DNA from: Candidatus Zhuqueibacterota bacterium
Lineage (GTDB): Bacteria; SM23-31
Reading direction: 5' to 3'
DNA length: 8,957 nucleotides
Assembly (NCBI GenBank): GCA_022562855.1
Contig: JADFON010000048.1
Location: 1-8,957, forward strand
Positions 4,802-8,957 of this stretch are shown piece by piece. The translations under genes were made by a program, and so were the position numbers. A model generated the notes under the pieces. It was given only the letters and a program-made list of their open reading frames with translations. It had not been told where the DNA came from and ran no database searches. Positions within the stretch are counted from its first letter, which is position 1; each line of letters opens with the position of its first letter.

Positions 4802-6385
4802 ATGAAAACCAAAAAATCATTTGATGACCTTGGACTTTCAGCAAAGGCGCTGGATGCAATTAATAGTAAGGGTTTTGAGGTGCCGACTGAAATTCAGATC
4901 ATGACTATACCTTTGATGCTGAGGGATGATACGAATATTATCGCTCAAGCTCAAACAGGAACGGGGAAAACGGCGGCATTTGGATTGCCATTGATCGAGT
5001 TGATCGATACAGGTACTAAATCCGTTCAGGCGATAATTCTGGTCCCGACACGCGAGTTAGCGATCCAGGTTTCAGAAGAGATCAGCTCTCTCAAAGTAGA
5101 TAAGAATTTGAAGATCATACCGATATATGGCGGTCAATCTATTGACCAGCAGTTACGAAAATTGAAAAAAGGTGTGCATATTGTTGTTGGAACCCCGGGA
5201 AGAGTAATCGATCATCTTAAGAGAAAAACTCTGAAACTTCACGATATTGAGCATTTGATACTTGATGAGGCGGACGAAATGCTCAATATGGGGTTCATCG
5301 ATGACATAGAAAAAATAATGAAGCATACAAATCCTGATAAAAGAACGCTGTTGTTTTCCGCGACATTACCGGGGAGGATAAAGCAGCTTGCCCGCAAATA
5401 CATGGATGATTATGAACTTCTTGTAGTAAAAAATGAGCCGATCACTACTAACCTGACGGATCAAATATACTTTGAGGTAAAGGCTTCTGATAAATTTGAG
5501 GCGCTGTGCAGGATCATCGATATTGAAAATGAGTTTTACAGCTTGGTTTTTTGCAGAACAAAAAAAGATGTCGATCAGGTTTCTACTCGTTTGTCAAACA
5601 GAGGATATGACGCAGATTGTATTCATGGAGGTCTGACACAAGCGCAAAGAGAAAAAACGCTTGAAAAATTTAAGAAAAAAAGGGTGACTATTCTTGTAGC
5701 AACAGATGTTGCAGCCCGCGGAATCGATGTTGTTGATCTCACCCACGTTATAAACTATTCGCTCCCTCATGACCCGGAAGCGTACATTCACCGCATAGGC
5801 AGAACGGGAAGAGCAGGCAAAGAAGGGACTGCCATTACTTTTATCACTCCTGAAGAATACAGGCAATTGATGCACATTAAAAAAGTTATAAAAACCGATA
5901 TACGAAAGGAAAAACTGCCGAAGAGTGATGAAATATTGAACGCAAAAAAATATAAAGTAATGGACAACATAAATAAATTGGTCAGTGAAGATGTCCCTGA
6001 CGAATTTTACCAAATGGCAAAGGATATTTTGACAGACAATAAACCAAAGCAAGCTTTAGCTGCGATCCTCCACTACGCGTTTCACGAAGAACTGGGACAA
6101 AAATATTACAACGAAATACGTGATGTACATCCCCATATATCAGGAAAAACCCGTTTGTTTGTCTCCAAGGGGAAAAAACATAATATGACGAAGAGAAAAC
6201 TGGTGGAATTCATTATAAGGAAAGCAAATACTGATGAAAGAAAGATCGATGATGTCCAGGTTTTTGATACCTTCTCTTTTATAACCGTTCCGTTCACGGA
6301 AGCGGAGGTCATTCTGAAATGTTTCAAAAAGTCAAAAAAGGGTGACCGGTCTGTAGTTGAAAGAGCAAAGAAGGAAAAAAAGTGA
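4802..6385 (+). CDS. DEAD-box ATP-dependent RNA helicase with DbpA/CsdA-type RNA-binding domain
   Basis: The 527-residue protein carries the full DEAD-box set: the Q motif (Phe7 and GFEVPTEIQ, Q32), Walker A AQTGTGKT (50-57), PTRELA (82-87), GG (110-111), TPGR (131-134), DEAD (155-158), SAT (186-188), SLVFCRT (247-253), ATDVAARGID (300-309) and HRIGRTGR (330-337). A helical linker follows. Residues about 449-509 (TRLFVSKGKKHNMTKRKLVEF... through ILKCFKK) match the RRM-like RNA-binding fold of DbpA/CsdA, and the end is a basic tail. Such proteins unwind short RNA duplexes with ATP and act in ribosome assembly, cold adaptation or mRNA turnover. The length is between DbpA (about 457) and E. coli CsdA/DeaD (about 629), so I give no firm gene name. 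All catalytic residues are intact. The gene converges on the permease with 59 bases between stops and no clear terminator. Confidence 0.95.
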   Translation: MKTKKSFDDLGLSAKALDAINSKGFEVPTEIQIMTIPLMLRDDTNIIAQAQTGTGKTAAFGLPLIELIDTGTKSVQAIILVPTRELAIQVSEEISSLKVDKNLKIIPIYGGQSIDQQLRKLKKGVHIVVGTPGRVIDHLKRKTLKLHDIEHLILDEADEMLNMGFIDDIEKIMKHTNPDKRTLLFSATLPGRIKQLARKYMDDYELLVVKNEPITTNLTDQIYFEVKASDKFEALCRIIDIENEFYSLVFCRTKKDVDQVSTRLSNRGYDADCIHGGLTQAQREKTLEKFKKKRVTILVATDVAARGIDVVDLTHVINYSLPHDPEAYIHRIGRTGRAGKEGTAITFITPEEYRQLMHIKKVIKTDIRKEKLPKSDEILNAKKYKVMDNINKLVSEDVPDEFYQMAKDILTDNKPKQALAAILHYAFHEELGQKYYNEIRDVHPHISGKTRLFVSKGKKHNMTKRKLVEFIIRKANTDERKIDDVQVFDTFSFITVPFTEAEVILKCFKKSKKGDRSVVERAKKEKK

Positions 6386-6444
6386 AGTTCGAAAAGTATT
6401 TAAAGTGATTCCTTACCCAGAGCGATTTTCAGAATGAGTAAATC

Positions 6445-8838
6445 TTAATCCGCCCTGATGGAATTTACGGGATTTGCAAGACCCGCTTTCAAAGACTGAT
6501 AACTGACGGTCGCTATAGCAAGAAAAATTGAGATTGCTCCGGCAACTATAAATGTAAACACTCCGATATTTATCCTATAGGCAAAACTCTGCAGCCAGTC
6601 GCTCATTATGAAAAAGGCTAATATCCAGCCTATCACATTGCCGACAACAACTAACTTTGTAAAATCTTTTATGAGCATTTGAACGATCTGTGAAACCGAA
6701 GAACCCAGTACTTTTCTGATTCCGATCTCTTTTTTCCTTTGCTGTGCGGTAAACGACGCCATCCCGAATAGCCCCAGGCTTGATACAAAAATTGCGATCG
6801 CTGTAAATGCCGTGAATATTCCTTTCAGTCTTTCTTCAAACCTGAATAATTGATCAAACGAATCGTCCACAAAAACATAATCGAACGGCATGGATGGGCT
6901 GAATTTCCGCCAAACGCCCCTGATATAATCTACAGTTTCAGATATGTTTTCGGGTTTTATCCTGACTGAGATCATAGAGAAACTCTGTCCGGACATTTGG
7001 AGAACCATCGGTTTTATAGCCTGATTCATTGATTCATAATGAAAATCTTTTACTACACCGATCACTTTTCCGGGAGTTGTTTCTAACGGTTCTAAGTTTG
7101 TCAACTGGTCAAATTTTTTGTTAAGCGCCGTTTCCCATCCGAGGTCTCTTACAGCCATCTCGTTCAGGATGATCCCTTCAAGAGTATCCGTAGGGAAATC
7201 TCTCGAAAAATTCCTCCCGCCGGTAATTTGCATTCTGTATGTGTCGACAAAATCGTGGTCGATGATCATCCTTGAATAAATCATCAAATCCTTGATCGTC
7301 TTACCCTCCGGTAAAAAGGCATTCGTATCAAAATTACCGAACGGCAGATGACTCGAGGCTGCGGCGCTTATTACGTTGCTGTGCTTCTTTAATTCATTTT
7401 TTATCGTTTCATACTGCAAACTTACCTGCCGCTCTCTCAACCTGAAGGTAAGAATCTGTTCCTTATCAAATCCGAGGTCTTTATTTCTCATGTAGTTTAT
7501 CTGTTCAAATATTATCATCGACCCGATAATAAAAATAACGGACACAGCGAACTGTGATACAACAAGAACATTCCTGATTGCCGAATTCGTTGCCCCGTTT
7601 TTCGAACTGCCTTTCAGTACTATTACCGGGTTGAACGAAGACAGGAAAAACGCGGGATAGCTGCCGGCTGCGAACCCGACAACTACGGTTAAAACCAAAA
7701 GCCCGGCGATCATCACCGGTTCTGTCAAAAATCCCATGTCTAATGTTTTCCCCGATATATCGTTAAAATATGGAAGAAGAAGCTTTATCAGCCCAAAAGA
7801 AACTATCAAAGAAACAAAAGCCAGGAAAACCGATTCGCTTAAAAACTGTTTGATCAATTGGGACTTATATGCACCGGACACCTTGCGCAGCCCGACCTCT
7901 TTGGCGCGGTTCGCCGACCGGGCGGTCGATAGGTTCATAAAGTTTATGCAGGCTATCAGCATCGTAATAAACGCAACCGCGGCAAATATATAGATATAAT
8001 TTATGTTCCCGTTTTGAGCCAGTTCAAATTCGAGATCGGAATACAGATAGATATCGGTCAGCTTTTGGAATCTCAATTCGAAAGTGGCGTTCAATTGCTC
8101 AAGCATTTCACCAATCAAATTATTGATTATTTCGGGTACATCTCTTATCATAACATCGAGGGAAACATTCTCATGCATCAGTAAGTAGGTAGCGTAATTC
8201 AAATTACCGAGCATTAAATTATCGTCGATATTTGTCGACCTGACCGACGCCATCATGTCAAAGATAAAATGGGAGTTTGCGGGCACGTTTTCTATAACCG
8301 CCGTAACGTTGTACGTGGCGTTTCGGTTGGATGTCAGCTCTTTCCCAACCGGGTCTTCATCCGGAAAATATTTGTTTGCCGTTGCTTCGGTCAATACGAT
8401 CGAATTCGGCGCCATCAACGCCGTTTCAGGATTTCCCCTTATAAATTTATGCGAAAATATGTTAAAAAAAGTGGAATCTGCCATAAAAAACCGTTTTTCC
8501 TCAAAGTACCTGTCCTCGTAATTCATGACAGTACTGCCAATCAGGTCGACCCTGGTAAAATTCTCAACCTGTGGAAACTCCCTATGCAGGATCGGTCCGG
8601 TAGCGGGAGAAGATGTGGCAATGTTCAAAGACCTGCTGGGCAGGACTGCGTAGGTATAGACCCGGACTATCCTGTCGGCATTTTCGTGGTACCTGTCGTA
8701 GCTCAACTCGTCTACTATATATAATATGATCAATATCGAACACGCCAGCCCTATGGCAAGCCCGAATATATTGATAAAGGAATACCCGGGATTTCTCAGA
8801 ATAGTACGGTATGCCACCTTGATAAAATTAGCAATCAT
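6445..8838 (-). CDS. ABC transporter permease, FtsX/MacB-like, eight-helix duplicated type
   Basis: The 797-residue protein is a tandem duplication of the MacB core. Predicted helices lie at about 21-43, 281-303, 334-355, 374-396, 422-444, 674-696, 726-745 and 758-780. Two periplasmic MacB_PCD-like domains fall at about 44-280 and 445-673. The paired cytoplasmic coupling motifs RAKEVGLRKVSGA (311-323) and RKKEIGIRKVLGSS (701-714) precede the FtsX helix sets, and the tail ends LANPVNSIRAD. The N-terminus (LRNPGYSFINIFGLAIGLA, 14-32) and DELSYDRYHENADRIVRV (43-60) are typical of FCB-type permeases. MacB-like systems couple cytoplasmic ATP hydrolysis to mechanical work in the periplasm, for export of peptides, lipoproteins or drugs, or in envelope signalling; the substrate here is unknown. 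No partner ATPase gene is visible in the window. The start is supported by AGGA (8846-8849) 7 bases upstream. Confidence 0.93.
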   Translation of the reverse strand: MIANFIKVAYRTILRNPGYSFINIFGLAIGLACSILIILYIVDELSYDRYHENADRIVRVYTYAVLPSRSLNIATSSPATGPILHREFPQVENFTRVDLIGSTVMNYEDRYFEEKRFFMADSTFFNIFSHKFIRGNPETALMAPNSIVLTEATANKYFPDEDPVGKELTSNRNATYNVTAVIENVPANSHFIFDMMASVRSTNIDDNLMLGNLNYATYLLMHENVSLDVMIRDVPEIINNLIGEMLEQLNATFELRFQKLTDIYLYSDLEFELAQNGNINYIYIFAAVAFITMLIACINFMNLSTARSANRAKEVGLRKVSGAYKSQLIKQFLSESVFLAFVSLIVSFGLIKLLLPYFNDISGKTLDMGFLTEPVMIAGLLVLTVVVGFAAGSYPAFFLSSFNPVIVLKGSSKNGATNSAIRNVLVVSQFAVSVIFIIGSMIIFEQINYMRNKDLGFDKEQILTFRLRERQVSLQYETIKNELKKHSNVISAAASSHLPFGNFDTNAFLPEGKTIKDLMIYSRMIIDHDFVDTYRMQITGGRNFSRDFPTDTLEGIILNEMAVRDLGWETALNKKFDQLTNLEPLETTPGKVIGVVKDFHYESMNQAIKPMVLQMSGQSFSMISVRIKPENISETVDYIRGVWRKFSPSMPFDYVFVDDSFDQLFRFEERLKGIFTAFTAIAIFVSSLGLFGMASFTAQQRKKEIGIRKVLGSSVSQIVQMLIKDFTKLVVVGNVIGWILAFFIMSDWLQSFAYRINIGVFTFIVAGAISIFLAIATVSYQSLKAGLANPVNSIRAD

Positions 8839-8957
8839 GAATTTATCCTATATTTCAAAAGTGATAAAGATACTGATTTCTATTAGCCTGAATAATTCAT
8901 GAAATATCTTATGGCGTGAGCCATCAATAAGTGAATGAAATTCGGAACAATGCTAAA

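Noticed and set aside
5594-6327. Minus-strand open frames opposite the helicase
   Set aside because: Phe/Ser-rich antisense translations of a gene with complete DEAD-box motifs; no Shine-Dalgarno.
6386-6444. Possible bidirectional terminator between the helicase and permease stops (GATTT/AAATC near 6424-6444)
   Set aside because: A five-pair AT-rich stem without a T run would not be stable; no credible terminator is visible in this 59-base gap.
7736-8724. Plus-strand open frames opposite the permease
   Set aside because: They are antisense to an intact permease and carry no recognisable domain.
8911-8924. ATGGC-GTGA-GCCAT hairpin upstream of the permease
   Set aside because: The stem has only five pairs, with no T run and no clear promoter overlap; too little to call an operator or terminator.
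1-8957. CRISPR array, tRNA, rRNA, insertion sequence with transposase, or phage module
   Set aside because: No regularly spaced repeats, no tRNA-like cloverleaf, no rRNA-like stretch and no transposase or integrase motifs were seen on either strand.

Overview
The window reads as a moderately AT-rich bacterial chromosome segment, probably from the Fibrobacteres-Chlorobi-Bacteroidetes (FCB) superphylum or a related uncultivated lineage. The main clues are the roughly 800-residue, eight-helix FtsX/MacB-type permease, which is expanded in that group, and a beta-propeller-like C-terminus at the left edge. Ribosome-binding sites are mixed: clear Shine-Dalgarno sequences for some genes and none for rpsT. 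This placement is an inference from protein style, not a database result.

Layout, left to right: (1) the C-terminal end of an unidentified plus-strand protein (2-274), converging on (2) a 574-residue minus-strand protein made of about 14 helical-hairpin repeats with an amphipathic helix and a proline-rich tail (348-2072). This is divergent from (3) rpsT, ribosomal protein S20 (2292-2546). rpsT ends in a long hairpin terminator and converges on (4) guaB3, a CBS-less IMP dehydrogenase-family enzyme on the minus strand with a near-consensus promoter and a strong Shine-Dalgarno (2705-3865). (5) A gene-free stretch (3866-4343) holds two kinds of repeat-like DNA and a small relic that looks like the last 24 codons of a lost FtsX-type permease. 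(6) A small unknown minus-strand gene (4344-4610) is divergent from (7) a DEAD-box RNA helicase with a C-terminal DbpA/CsdA-type RNA-binding domain (4802-6385), with a 15-bp palindrome between them. (8) A full-length FtsX/MacB-type ABC permease lies on the minus strand at the right (6445-8838).

Except for the neighbours guaB3 and the 88-residue gene, which share a strand but are separated by the relic region, consecutive genes alternate in strand. Each therefore probably has its own promoter and terminator, and no operon is visible. The genes do not form one pathway: rpsT and the helicase serve translation and RNA metabolism, guaB3 serves purine metabolism, and the permease acts in the envelope. 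I see no clear new multi-gene defence or metabolic system. The points most worth following are the permease-tail relic at 4219-4293 beside repeats, the cyanobacterial-type GuaB3, the unidentified alpha-solenoid protein, and the operator-like palindrome at 4675-4689.
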